Below, in pieces: positions 12,110-24,889 of a stretch of DNA of 64,000 nt. The notes under the pieces were generated by a model. That model had not been told where the DNA came from. It saw only the letters and a program-made list of their open reading frames with translations, and did not search any database. The DNA lies in contig CM046304.1 of NCBI GenBank assembly GCA_025267735.1, positions 24,121,381-24,185,380 of the forward strand. Reading direction: 5' to 3'. The position numbers and the translations under genes are program-made. Source of the DNA: Mactra quadrangularis. Its lineage: Eukaryota > Mollusca > Bivalvia > Venerida > Mactridae. Within the stretch, counting starts at the first letter, position 1. Every line of letters begins with the position of its first letter.

Positions 12110-13468
12110 ACAAGTGACTCAAAATAAGAAAACCCTGCTACAGTATTTACATTTTATGGGGCTCTTAATTTTAATTTTCTGTACTTTACTTTGAGGTTAG
12201 AAGCTGTAGTTTAATTGTAGTACTAGATTTTAAATCAATTCAGATGAGATTCCTGAACCCATACTGTGTGGCATACATTATTTACATAACCAATAAATTT
12301 CTGGAAATAAGAGTTTTGAGTATTTTTCTCAATAGCATCTTTCACAAAAGTTTCACATGGAACTGAAATAATGGTTGAATTTCATTCCTATTTGCTGAAA
12401 ATACTTGCTATACGGATTTGTTCAAAATATAGGGAGTATTTTGTCTACTTTGCAGCGACAAAAATGGATGCAAGCTAACCAAATCAAATTTTGATATGTA
12501 ATACTCAGTCTATTTTTTATTAGTATACATAATGTTTACCTGTAATCTGTAATTATTTGTAATATTTATTCAAAGTTAATGTTAATGCTAGGTTTTTGAA
12601 GTCTACTATTAGTATTACTATTCAAATGACTTTTGACATTAACAATCCCGATCATCGAGTAACACACCAACTGCATGCAATGCAAGATCCGAACAGATAC
12701 CCATTTACAAAAACTGCAAAATTATTGCAATGCAAACTATAATTGTTGTACATAGACTAGACTTTAATAATAAATAAAACATGATGCCCGTCTTGGATAG
12801 TGTGTGATATCTGTACCTTTTTCTAAATATTTGGTTTACAACTTTTTGAATCAGTGTAAATGTTCCAGGCAGTTACACTAAAGTATCACTTGAATTGTAG
12901 TGCACGGATCAGTAAGTTATTGCCCGTTTGGTAGAGTGACAACAATTCGTACATTAAATAGTTCGAAAACCGCTTAAAATAGCTTTTGACGAATGATGTC
13001 CGCCTTACAATGTGCTTGACATTCTTTCACTGTCTTACAATAGGTTTGACATTCAATGCTTGCCTGGACAGTGTGTTTAATATGCCTTGCATGTCTTGCA
13101 AAAGTATGGTGGTTAGAAACGTTTACATTATCTATTTTTAAAATGGTTCGACTTTTATTACTTGCATCTGAAAAAATTGAACTGTTTATATTATTTGTTT
13201 TGTAAAAATCTACAGCTATGACATAACAAATGAATTAAGCATACTTAATGTGACATGACTCGTAAACAAATATTTAAGCGAAAAATGCAACGAAGTCCTA
13301 TTCATTGTTGTTTACATGTCTTTAGATTTAGGGGATAATGAAGATATTGAATAAAGGTATAGTCCTATTATATTAACCTGTCACTCATACATAATTAACA
13401 GAAACAGACAGAACATACCAGAAAAGTAGGCAATCATCAAGATTGTAATTATATAATAAGAAAAATGT
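12110..13468. other. intergenic, nothing recognised
   Basis: AT-rich sequence without supported genes or clear repeats. Confidence 0.4.
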
Positions 13469-13790
13469 AGAATGTTCCACAGTGTTCCCCAATGTTCCAC
13501 AACCTTCTATGATAGAACTTTCTAAAAATAATGGAATGATCTCAATAAAAAAACAAATGGAACACTCTGGAAGGTTACAGAAGAATCAAGTGGTTACAAA
13601 TAAAAGGTACAGTCTAGAATGTTCCATATAACTTTGCATACATTGTAAACAATAAGAGCAATTTGGAAACTTCCAGAATATTCCAATCAAAAATAAATTA
13701 TCACATCATATACACAACACTATTTATAGAATTCTAGGAATTAGAGTGACCTGCTGTGTGTTCATTCACCTTGAACGTTCCAAAACATTC
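13469..13790. promoter_or_regulatory. cluster of heat-shock-element-like sites
   Basis: HSF binds alternating nGAAn units. At 13666-13683 four contiguous units are perfect: GAA-ac-TTC-ca-GAA-ta-TTC. Weaker neighbours include GAAtgTTC (13470-13477 and 13617-13624), GAAggTTAcaGAA (13570-13582, one mismatch) and GAAcgTTC (13773-13780). The motif assignment follows known HSF specificity. Whether any promoter uses it is unknown: no gene is visible within several kb, and a mobile-element origin is possible. Confidence 0.45.
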
Positions 13791-14102
13791 TGTTACAGAA
13801 GTGCCGGAAGAACTCAACCCATAGACAACTCAACCCGAGACAACTCAATCTCCTATTAACGGACTGAGTTTTCCCAACTTTGAGTTGAAAATTGCACGGA
13901 TTGAGATGTCTTCGGATTTAGTTCTCCCGTACCCGTAACGTTAGCTAACAGAAGTTACTGAACACGGTGCTGGTAAATATAATGTAAAACCACTGATTAA
14001 GATTCGCCCCACTGTAGGAAAGATAGGTTTGCATTTTTTCAACGAATGCGAGTTTTAACAAGAAATGTCTTTAAAAAAGACAAACGGCGTCGATTTAAAA
14101 AC

Positions 14103-14640
14103 AAGAGGGCCCAAAGGGCCCTGGGTGCTCACCTGAGGAAAAGGTCAAAGGTCACAGAAGAGCCATTTACAGAGGACCACTAATGTTAAAACCTATTTTT
14201 TGACCCAGTGACCTACTTATCCAACCAATCAGACCTATTTGAACAATTTTGGTAGGGAACCACCCACGGACCATTCCTGTTGAGTTTGGGCAAATTACTA
14301 GTATCATAAGCGGTTCAAGAGAAGATGTTGTTTGAACTTTTCCTTATATAATTCAATGTAATATTTTGATTCATGGGGTGGGGTCAATTTTGACCCAGGG
14401 GCATAATTTGAACAACTGTGATGGAGGACCTGTAGATGATGTTATATACCAAAGGAAAGCTCTAGGCCTTGTAGTTTCAGACAAGAAGATTTTTGAAAAT
14501 TGCATTGTGAAAACCTATTCATTAATGCTACAAAACAAAAATTATGAATTTATTCTTAAGGTTCTGGAACTGTAATGGTGACCTTACACAATTCTTATAC
14601 TGATATTGGTTCTTGAATCTATACTATTAAAGACATTGAA
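14103..14640 (+). repeat. dispersed repeat F, copy 1
   Basis: Starts with AGAGGGCCCAAAGGGCCCTG then GTGCTCACCTGAGG. The later segment 'ttatataattcaatgtaat ... tgacccaggggcataattt' is homologous to 26770-26860. The open frame at 14366-14575 lies inside this repeat and is not a gene. Confidence 0.6.
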
Positions 14641-15353
14641 TGCTGAAATTTTAAAGGAATTTACCGTTTGTAACTTAAGTTATGTGCATTTTTATAACGT
14701 GACCCTTGATTTTCAGAAAGACCGTAAATTGTGCTGGGACAAAAAGTGAAAGAACTTTTATTTTTCAAATTCTGCTGTTTTATTTCCAAGTTTTAATCCA
14801 TTTTCTTGTTATACAGTCATTTAATGACAAATCAGAGCAAACAGGTTACACTTTGGACAAATACATATAAAAATACAGAGATTTGCATACATGTACCCCC
14901 AAGCAAAAATCCGAGTTTTTGAGAATGTTAAAAAATTTACCCTATCATTAAAAGCAAATATCTCAAGTTAGAAGTTAGTTAGACACATGCAACTAGTTTT
15001 AAAATTTTCTGCAGTATTAACTGCCCATATAATGAAAAATTTAGGAATGTTTACCGTTTCTAAATTTTTTTATAAGAATTTGTATGAGATTACTGTACTG
15101 AAACTGCAAGAGGTTTTATAGAGAAAAATAACGTCAAAATGGTCAATTACAAATAATACTACTTTATACAAATCGCTCATATTCAATAAGATGGAACATT
15201 TAATGTTCCATGAGTTACTGAGTAAATACGATTAGACTGTGAATTGAATTAAAATGCAAAAGTTGTATGCTGTGTGTGGGCATTTGGGACAAAAAAGATT
15301 TTTGAAATATACACAAGTATGTGTTCATACTGGTCTCATAAGTACCCCAAAAT

Positions 15354-17389
15354 GTAACATACGTTACTGTCGCCATCTCAATTTTCTGACTTTGAGTGCA
15401 GACTATGAAGAATAGGCACATAAGGTAGTCTTAATGCACTTGTTTTTTAACACATACAACGTTCCTGTATGTAAGAATAAGATTTTTATCTTGCTCCTCA
15501 GAAATATAAACTTACACACAGCTCTTAAACTTTGTCGCCAAGAGTGTGGAAACATACGTGACCGTGAAAAAGGTCCATTTTTTTAAAATTTCAAAACGAT
15601 ATTATAATTGTAAAATATATAAAATCATAAGATCAGATATGAATATACATGAAATAGAAACGATTGTCATTAAGTATTCACAGGCATTTCAATAATCATC
15701 ACATTTTACCAAAATTTTCGGGTAGACTTTTAAGAATGAAACATACGTGACCATGGTTTTTCAACTAATGGTAAATATCTTAGTTGAATTAATATTTTCT
15801 AATTAGTCACTCTAATGAACTCTTCATTTTATGATAACTACTTTTGTCATTCCTCAGGATCGGCTAGAGATACTGCTGTCTTAAGTATCAAATGTAACAT
15901 ACGTGATGTAACATACGTTACCGTTAAAATGATAAACCGATCTTACAATGTGGCAAAGGGTTAAACGATGACATTATCTCATTGCAAAATATACGACATC
16001 ATCAACCAAGCTGAAAAAAAACTTGAAATTGCGTGCCTCTCAATGGCGTTGACAAATTAATGAGTCTGAAGATTTTTTAACCATTGCATGCAATGTAAGC
16101 ATAAAATCCTACATAGCAATACTCAAATAAATGTTTTTTGCAAATTATTTGCTACTTCAATACTTACTAGATGTTAACAAATCTGATTTATTCGTCCTTG
16201 TTCGCTTCTTTTTCAATAAGACATGGTTTTGTGAATTGAAACATACGTTACGTTTGGTAACGTATGTTTCATATGAAATGTATCTTAGTTGATGATTGTT
16301 TGTTTACTTGTTTCACTATGTTTCGCTTATTTTTTGAAACTCCAAACGTTCAAGTCCTGATTGTTTCTTTTATATCCTGTCTTTAAGTGTAAAGGAACAC
16401 AGGACGTCAGTCAAATTCAACAGCAGCGAAAAAACCTTTATAAACATACGTTACCACAGGCTGTTGTAATTCCTGACGACACAGACAACATATATCAGAA
16501 TTCATTTTTTGTCAAAGATGAACTAGAATCCGTCGCGGAAGATTTTGTTGCAGAACTATTTAAGGGAACATGGCACATTGCTACAAATCGATAATGATAA
16601 GGAAGCAAACACATCGATCATGAAACAGCGCCAACCTCTCATCCAATGGCAAAACTATGAGGCTGTAATTTGGGTGACAAATGATTTGTTTTATGAAATA
16701 AGTGTGCCAATACCTAATGGAATGTCTGGGAGAATGTTGCAATTTTTATTTCAATTGTATATTTAAGTGAATTACTATGTGAACTTTAAATACGATTTAA
16801 CTGTTTTTATTTTTTGAGACTAATTCGTAACCTTTTTACCTCTTAATTTTAAATTTGTTTTTACTTAATTTTGAAGGCAAACCTATTAACATTATATAGA
16901 TATGACATAGTACATAGAAAATAGTAAGTGCTACCAATTAATTTTTTAAACTGTTGTACTGGGTGTGACTGATAACACTGGGATGTGATAGTTTAAACAG
17001 TGTTGTTGTAACATACGTTACTAACTAGTTATTTCTTTAGACGTTCATGATTATGAATTTTTCAGTGAGTAAAGTATACAAACTATTAAAATGTATTCAG
17101 TAATGTTGATTTTTTACGACCATTGTACTTTAGTTCTCTTTGAACTTTGTTCCAAGTTGGAAAGTCATTGTATCAAGGGTCATTAATCTAGTTTTGTAAT
17201 TTGCATACGTTGTTCAAAGATTTAAGTCATATTTGAGCAATTTTGTGTTCTGAATTTATCGTTTTGAAGTATGTATTTCAAGTACCATCCCCTTGCCTTC
17301 TTATAATTGCTTAAATCATAGACAAACATACAAAACCAGACCAAGAATATGCGTTTTATTAGCGTGTTCCGTAAAGAAACATACGTTAC
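15354..17389 (+). repeat. ten-copy dispersed dyad motif G(T/A)AACATACGT(T/G)AC
   Basis: AACATACGT(T/G)A(C/T) starts at 15356, 15551, 15740, 15896, 15910, 16240, 16443, 17010 and 17378, and once inverted at 16257-16268. Three copies extend to the full dyad GTAAC-ATAC-GTTAC. The pair at 16238-16270 is a palindrome of two facing copies. The sequence between copies is not repeated, so this is not an ordinary tandem satellite. See the findings for the spacing. Confidence 0.8.
16376..16766 (+). pseudogene. decayed mobile-element reading frame
   Basis: Two short plus-strand frames (to 16594, then from 16545) look like one product split by a frameshift near 16,590. The first ends DELESVAEDFVAELFKGTWH and the second continues with LIQWQNYEAVIWVTNDLFYE. 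The pattern 'VA..F...W.I' followed by 'F.WP..ED.CWV....I.C.I' occurs in uncharacterised proteins carried by invertebrate DNA transposons, where it looks like an SH3/Tudor-like C-terminal domain. That match is from memory of the pattern and is weak. No start, splice sites or catalytic domain are seen. Confidence 0.35.
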
Positions 17390-17399
17390 TATAAAAAAT

Positions 17400-19069
17400 A
17401 TGTGCTTGTATTCAAATATGTGTAAAATTTTATTTAGTCCGAGATTGTTCAAACCCTTGCATAATACCAAGCCTCATACATACAGCAACTTGTAAAATCA
17501 GTCAAAACAAAAATTGACAGAACTTTATTTTTTGCATTTTTCAAATCTTAATTGTCCCGTCTTATTGAATATCAGCGAAATATATCATCTAAAATTGGTA
17601 TTTGAGATTGAAAATGTATGTTAAACTCTGCATTATCATATAAAAACCTTCTCTCCATTGCTTTTTGGCAAGCTTGAGGGGACTATTTGGGGATTAAACT
17701 TGTACCAGCTATGTTTTCTGCTGTTGTCGTTTTTCGCACTAACAGTTGGACACTAGAGTTAGTAATGTTGGCATATTACGTGCCTTAGCTTTCAAATTAT
17801 GCTGTTTATTGTATTGTTTTTTATAATTAGAATATGATGATATTAAAAACAGAAAATGTGCAACGATTTTGTCTTTATATGCTGACTTTGGTACGATTAT
17901 TTGTGGGAATTCGGCAATAAATCAATATAAGTTAAACATTCTTTCCAGTTTATCGATATTTGTGTAGTTTATTTTACCTTTGTTCATTTTCAGTACACAA
18001 AATAGATTAAACAATCAAAACCCCATTTTGCCCCAAATTCTCCATTTCGTCCATTTCGCCTCAAAATCTCCATTTCGTGTTTCAGTCATACCCAATTTAC
18101 ATCGCAAAAAAAGATGAAAAAAAAATGTATTTTACACCTGTACAAACAGAATCAACGCAAAAGTTATGATCCACTACGGCTTTTCATTGTTTTTATGTCG
18201 ATAAACCATTATTTTTACGATAACTAACTACGATCACGCTGTAGAGCGTCTGGTTTCGCCATTTTCGGAAAATGCGTTACCCTATGACTTCTGGAAAAAC
18301 CCACGTCAGGTGGTGAAAATTTCTAAAAATAGCAATTACGAAACTTGACGAAGATAGGTAATCGGGAAAAAACCGGATTGTATCGAGTGTCGAAGTTTAC
18401 CGAAGTTAGTTACAGTTCCAGAACCTTAAAAGTTACGTACCAATAACTCTGCGGATTAATAAATATATGTGGAGCTGTGACTCTCAAAGTGTAAACCCCG
18501 GAAACTGGACGTAGTGAGGCTAACTTAATAATTATTGGGTAATATGTCGGGTTTTTACAAGAAACCGGTTCACATCTGGAGACGTAATTCATTTTACCCA
18601 TAAAACATTGTGTTTGACACGTAACTTTTTATTGTTACAATATAAAAAAAAACACTTTGGAAAGCAATAGAAGTCTACCCAAAAAAAATAATCTACGAAC
18701 GAAGCAAAATTTCGTAAAACACTGCATTACAATAGTGTGGCCTTTATTTTTTCGCGCGTGTCAGGGCCAACCAATCGAAGAGGGGATTTTCTCTGTTTCC
18801 CCCGTACGTCATTTTCAGTGCTTATAAAATCATCCAATAGAACGGCGGATTTCCGAAATCACAGACAGACGTCATTATACAGAAATGTAGATCAAAATCC
18901 AGCTTAGACAGCTAGGCCGAAAAAGAAAAACACATTTTATGATAAGCTATGCATATTTTATGGTGTTGTATTGCAACTTTCTTGAAACTGGTACTAGTTC
19001 ATACATTATTAATGGTATTTTCTGGTAATACAAACAGATACCCCGACAAAACATTGCGTGGACGAGTTC
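17400..19069. other. intergenic, nothing recognised
   Basis: No supported gene. A short near-repeat of TCTCCATTTCG/TCCATTTCG occurs at 18039-18078. Confidence 0.4.
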
Positions 19070-19225
19070 ATAAGCGCACCCCTATTTTGACTTTTCGACG
19101 TCCATTTTTTCATCATGTGACCTCAAATGCATCGTTCTGATTGGCTTACGGCAACTGGTGTCGACACAAAAATGCTCAAATATTGATAATTGTTATTATC
19201 GCTGCCTAGGCAGCGATAACAAGTT
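19070..19225 (+). repeat. dispersed repeat E, copy 2, ending in a palindrome
   Basis: Homologous to 3350-3500. It ends at CGCTGCCTAGGCAGCG (19200-19215), a perfect 16-bp palindrome flanked by TTGTTATTAT and ATAACAAG, which extend the inverted repeat imperfectly. Confidence 0.65.
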
Positions 19226-20237
19226 TAAATCAAAATATTCATATGCAATTTTTTACCAGTATCCTTCAAAATGACATTAATGTAAAAATACGATGATTTT
19301 AGATTTTTACATTGATTTCTAGATGATTTTGAGGTAAATTACGCTCACATACAGTTTCACGAAATAATGCATTTTCCGACATATCTGCCATTTTTAGCCC
19401 TATTTTACATCACCTAAGATCATATTTTCGATCATAATTGCAACATTTTTTTTAAATGTCAGAAAAAGCATAAATTAAGTTTTTAAACTATGGAATAGTT
19501 TGTACAGCCTTCTTCAGCCAGTTATAGACAATGGCGACCGAGAAAATAATATGAAAAAAATCGTTACAAATCCCTATTATGTAAAATCCTTGATATAAAA
19601 CTGCGATAACATGATCACATTAACAAACAATAGAATCTGTATGAAACATGATAACATATTATTTGATAATGCTACTCGACATTCAAACAAAAAATAGCGT
19701 GAAACGTCGCTGTTTTGGTGAGCAGAGGAATCAATCACATATCTATGTCAATAGAAAGTTCCCTGTGAATAGTCATAAGATCCGGTCTTACGTTCTGTTG
19801 TCATTGTATACCTCACGTATTTCTTACAGAGTAACATACAACAACTTTAAATGTTGTCTGAACAATATTTTAGCACGACATTAAACTAAGATAGTGTTTA
19901 TGTTACAATCTTAAATTTCAAAGTTTGTTTACATATCAGAAGCGAAAGTAAGCAGCAGAGGACAAAGGTCGCTCACAATCAAGGCCTTATTAAAGACTGT
20001 TTTTTTCTTATACAAGATTAAAAGTTATGAATGCAGTAATTAGAAGACATATGTGCACAAATCTTATTTATACTGCTTAAATGTCAATAACACATAATCA
20101 AAGTACTGAAATTACTGTTGGAAGGAATTTTTGAAAGATTTAAGAGTTCAAAGTTACTATTTCGATATTCATCATTATCTCTTTATCATTCATTGTCAAC
20201 TATGTTTCATAGTTCATTTCACATGCACATTATTCTA

Positions 20238-20467
20238 TACTGATCGAGGGATTGTAGGTTCGATCCCCGGGCGGGTCATATTTTCGTGGAGCTTAGGTAT
20301 AAAATAATTTCTACGGTCATTCTCCATTCTTACCACTGATTCTAAATCATGAAGGACAGTAGTCAGTCACTGACAGCTAAATCCAGAGATTTAGCCTTTT
20401 CAGGAACAGTGTGTGGACTGATCGCCGTGATATAACCTATACAATGTGTTGCTATGGCGTTAAGGCC
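20238..20467 (+). repeat. SINE family B, 5'-truncated
   Basis: Starts inside the tRNA-like head (CTGATCGAGG, B-box-like GGTTCGATCCC), has the family-B body (GGGCGGGTCATATTTTCGTG) and the tail ACAATGTGTTGCTATGGCGT. It runs directly into a TAAGGCCATACC segment that is one end of repeat G. Confidence 0.75.
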
Positions 20468-23078
20468 ATACCAAATTGATCAAAATTATGTTTTATGGAT
20501 TTTGTCTAAAAAAGGAGCTAGCGAGCGAAAAAAATTGTTTTCCCCATTTCTATATAAATATATTTAAAAAACATGCTAAATATGGACTTTTCACAGAAAA
20601 AAACATTACAGTGTGTTATTCAGAAAAGCATTATAAGTTACTTTTTAGAGTTTTAAGTCATACTGATCATTTATTCATCATATTGATGTGATACAATTAA
20701 TCATGCACATTTAAATAAAATATGTCGAAATCTTGGACTTTATTATTTTGATCTTGGGATACAGGGTATATAGCCCTGATTATCTTGCAGGTTGTTGTTA
20801 GGAAGATTACTTTTTGTTAGCATGAATGCTTTTAATATGGCACATACATCATAAATGACTGTTTTTGTTCCAATAGCATTTACTGTCCAATATTATTATA
20901 TATGCTGCATAGATAAAATATTTAGTGAATTCATTCAACATTAACCTTCAATTAAATACTTCCAATATTTCTGTATAAATCAGATCTGCATACATCATGA
21001 TGGAAAATCTACAACGGTCATTCATTCAGCCATTCATGGACACCTGATCATTGCTTTACGTTCTCTCAGTAAACTTCAGCTGTAAAAATCGTCTGCTAAG
21101 TAGTAAATATATACAAGCGTGTGGCATGTGCGCAATAATACAAAATAACTATTCTCCGTACACAACATGAATAATGTTTGATTAATGTAAAGAAACATTA
21201 AAGATTATCATTTTAAGTAATTGTTTGAATTATTTTTTACCAATTCATCTACGTTTAAAGCCCTATATCAAAAGTGACATTGTTTTTGACTGCAAAGAAA
21301 ATAGACATTTATCTATTTCAAACACCTCTAATGAATAAGATTTTTTTTAGATAAATGCCAATATTGCTTAGACATGTTCATGTCATTTATTGGATTTAAA
21401 AGTGAAAGTAGATCGAAACCGAAAGTAGAATTCGGATGTCAATACTCTAAACAATAGTTTTGATCACAGTATGATAAAGATGAAGTCTTATTAGAGAAAA
21501 AACTTACTCCGAACTACATAATTAAGTTTTTAAACTATTTTTGATTAGGTATGTTAAACATCAGCGTATAAATGAATATAGTGTGCTCTTATAAAAGTAC
21601 CCCACTTTTTTAAGAAATTGTACATTTGTCTCCGTACAAAGGTCATTCTGTACACAAACGGTCTGACTGACCTTTGTATGGAGACGCCGCGCATCACGGG
21701 TAAACTGTTTATTTACCTGAAAGCACGTGGCAATGTTTACTTTCTAACAATTTCCCCCCTTCAAGTAAACTGAACAAATAGAGTATGAATTTTGTGTCTA
21801 CTCAATAAACTTTGACTATCCAACCAACTATCCTCATCAAATTAAACTTTTTAACTGGAAGTTAGACCTTCATCATAACGGGTTTACATCTGTCATTCTT
21901 TACACAATAATTTGAAATCGAAAGTAGAGTACACGGTTTAACTATGTACCTATACCTACAGAGATTTAAAAGTACTTAGTATAATATAGATTAATATTCC
22001 TATATTGTCTCAAAAAGTACGTACGCTATATAGTCTAACCTTTATTGATTTCAATGGCGGCCCCATGAGAACAGTGCGTAGGACAGTAATAAAGCAGCAA
22101 CATCCGAAAAATTCCGCATGCAGCGACATTATTAAAACTGGTTACATACATACATAGCGCAACACTTCAACGTTGCGCTAAATACGACAAATACGTAAAT
22201 AACGACAACTCAGTTATAGAGAAATGAAAGTCTTGTTCGAGTTAACGTTTGAGTTAACGTTCGCTATACACGTATTAAAAGTAATTTAATCACGAATACT
22301 AAAGACTATTTAAAACGGGGATAATTTGAAACGTTCTTTTTAACCATATATTGGGGTGTGTATTACATATAGTTGAGTTTGTTCACATGTTTCTGTAACC
22401 TACGTTCTTTTATTGGATTGTTATAAGTACTCGCCAGAAGATAATTAAATTTGCTCATACATGTATTAGAGCAGACAACTTATAATATCAGTTATATTAT
22501 ACATTCATTATGTGAAATATTTTGATAATCACAGGATCCGTATTTTATGACATTAAATGTATTCAAGTACAACATTCAACATTGTATTAAACATTATTCT
22601 TTTGATTGTAAATTGTAGATTGTGTTTAAATAAACATTAATTAAATGAACACCTTTGTTGGTTGTTGCCCCACTGTACCATGCACGTTTCAATATGTAGC
22701 ACGCATGTATGTTTTTTCGTGATGTTCAAGCGATTATACAACGATGTTTCTTATATTTCATCTAGGACTTCTTCGTATATTCTTTGGCAGCCAACTTTAC
22801 ACCGTTGTGCAATAAACAGTACAGTAACATAGTCGGATACATGTACCTACGGCCAAACCATAAACGTTGATTACGTTTGTCAACCGTGGGTATCCGACGA
22901 TCTATCCGACCAAAGAGTATACTTTATTTCCTGATTAAAGTACTCTCTAGGAATATTGTTTTGCAATAGTACGGTCACATTTGTGCAGTGTAAAAATCGG
23001 GACATGCCAAATTGGTCAAATTTTAACGTTCCTTCGGAACCATAGAAAAAGTATGATGACTTATATATATGTGTGTTC
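20468..23078. other. intergenic; one repeat-G end and one hairpin
   Basis: At 20460-20540 one TAAGGCCATACC end of repeat G is visible. A further 'gacatgccaaattggtcaaa' fragment lies at about 23000. A hairpin with 18-bp arms (21628-21645 and 21668-21685, GTCTCCGTACAAAGGTCA, one mismatch) is present. No gene is supported. Confidence 0.4.
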
Positions 23079-23084
23079 TTTATT
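23079..23084 (-). promoter_or_regulatory. candidate poly(A) signal of the IAP gene
   Basis: AATAAA on the minus strand, 184 nt past the stop codon. This is a plausible 3' UTR length. Confidence 0.4.
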
Positions 23085-23267
23085 TGACAGCTATAGAATT
23101 GCTTTTGACAAAAAAACTCTGGAAAGGAAGTTCACCACAGTCACAAAATGTATAATTGATGTTTTGGTGGTCAGTGCCAACCAAATAATCAGTTTTGACC
23201 GTTGCGTGTGTACCAAATCTAAATAATAGTACATAAACATGAAAACGATATGAGTATCGTCATATAT

Positions 23268-24241
23268 CTACACAGCCATAAGCGCTCTCACAGTGCCTGT
23301 AATTTCACTGCGACAAATAGCACATTCTTTTAAAGCAGATACACATTGTGAACAACAAAACAAATGTGCACATGGCAACGTGATCACGCTACGTATGGAT
23401 GTAAAACAAATCTTACAATTAACTGAATCGTTGAGTTTCATGTTCAATTCTTCATCATCATCTTCTTCCATATCAGAGTCGTCTGCGTCGGTATCTAACT
23501 TACTACCATCTTCATTCGTTTCAGGGTCATCAATGACGTCACTTGTGACGTCATTAGTTTCATCGCCATTGTTTTCATTTTGCGCGTCTTTTTCATTGAC
23601 GATGCGAATCAATTTCTCCGCTGTTAATGATGAGTTTGGGTCAGTCTTGATTAAAATTTTGACAGCTTGTTTTAATTGATTTTCATCAGAGCAGAACTCC
23701 CTTGCAGCTTCGATAGCAACGGGATTCCGGTTCATGGCAACTTGCACCAAATCAATTACGTCATCGGAATCATCAAATATGTGTTGGTCATTTTTCTGCC
23801 GGGAAACCTTTGCAATGAAGTTCACGCCTTTGCATAGTTTCACATGACCGCAACCAGGGCTAGCAATAACATGTTGCTCCCATGGACAAGCATTCTCGGG
23901 CCAGTCTTTTAAGCAGATACCACAAAAGAAGCACTGGACAGTGTCGTTTTTGCCTGTGTAGACAAACCCTGCCATCGACATATCTTTGCTGCTCTGTGTT
24001 TTAGATTTTGGCCAGGTCTCGAATGTTTTCAGCCTGTTTAAAACAATTGTATAATGTGTGAATCTTGGTCTACCGTTTACGATTCCTAAATCACTTTTAA
24101 AGCTCCCATCATTGGCTTTTCCTGAGGGTTGTCTTAAAATGATGGCATTAATGGGTGGTCTAAGCCTCTCCTGGCTTGTTCTTGTAGTAGAAGCAAACGG
24201 TCGGCTGTACATTTCATATGTATGTCTTTGAGATTCAGAAT
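23268..24241 (-). CDS. inhibitor of apoptosis protein (BIR-RING), 3' exon
   Basis: IAPs block caspases and act as RING E3 ubiquitin ligases in the cytosol. Numbering from the first in-frame Met (codon 24212-24210), the frame has 314 residues. The BIR domain (about 60-128) has GFVYTG, VQCFFCG and zinc ligands C94, C97, H114 and C121 in exact C-x2-C-x16-H-x6-C spacing. A helical segment (about 150-210) could be a decayed UBA. An acidic linker follows (about 215-260). A C-terminal C3HC4 RING has C266, C269, C281, H283, C287, C290, C297 and C300, ending in the family's GTVRAL. The frame is open upstream of that Met to an acceptor (CATTTCAG, 24242-24249) with a branch-like CTTTAAC, so the true start probably lies in an upstream exon I could not find. 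One BIR is fewer than most multi-BIR IAPs; more may lie upstream. The family is expanded in bivalves. Confidence 0.9.
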
Positions 24242-24304
24242 CTGAAATGGAAAATGAAACTTGTTAAAGCTAATTAAAGACAGTACTTACATAAGAACTC
24301 CAAT

Positions 24305-24460
24305 TAAATGCCCATTGCGACTAAAGGGCGATGTTAGCGAGTTATTGTCACGGACGTGTGCTATAGCAGAAAGCTGAAGTTCGAATCTTGAGGTCCCGCA
24401 GTTGATTTATTGTGGAGTCAGGTTATATACCCTTCCATATAAGAGGAAATTTATTTCAGT
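24305..24460 (+). repeat. degenerate tRNA-like SINE head
   Basis: GTTCGAATCTTG resembles a pol III B box, and 'ggttatatacccttccatataag' matches the stretch directly after the head in family-A SINEs. The rest is too diverged to align. Confidence 0.35.
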
Positions 24461-24889
24461 GCATAACAGTTGGTTTCAAGTTTTAGCATGATGTATTACG
24501 TTAGCCATTTGTGCGTTATTTTATGTCATGAGAGCAAAAAAAAGTAAGTTTTTATTAACAGAAATATATAAATGTCAGCAAAAGTATCACACAGTTTTTG
24601 TTTTTTGTTTTTCATTTTAATGAATAAAACAAACATACTTATTCTTACAGTTATTTTTATCGCTTGCATTTGCTTTTGTCGGCCACTTTCTGTACGCATA
24701 TAAACCTACTAGTGAACATAAAAAATAAATATATAACTTGATGATTTTGATAATTTAAGAGTCGCTTCGCGATGTTATGTAGAATAAGTGTGGTCGCTAA
24801 TCGTCTTAGGCATGTAGTCTCAGTCTTTGATAAAGTGCAACTTAAATGGGGGAATCGGAACAGTCTTAATGATACGCATTCAAAATGTG

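Noticed and set aside
15215..15421. Minus frame of 68 codons containing one dyad motif
   Set aside because: No family signature; the motif is not coding in its other copies.
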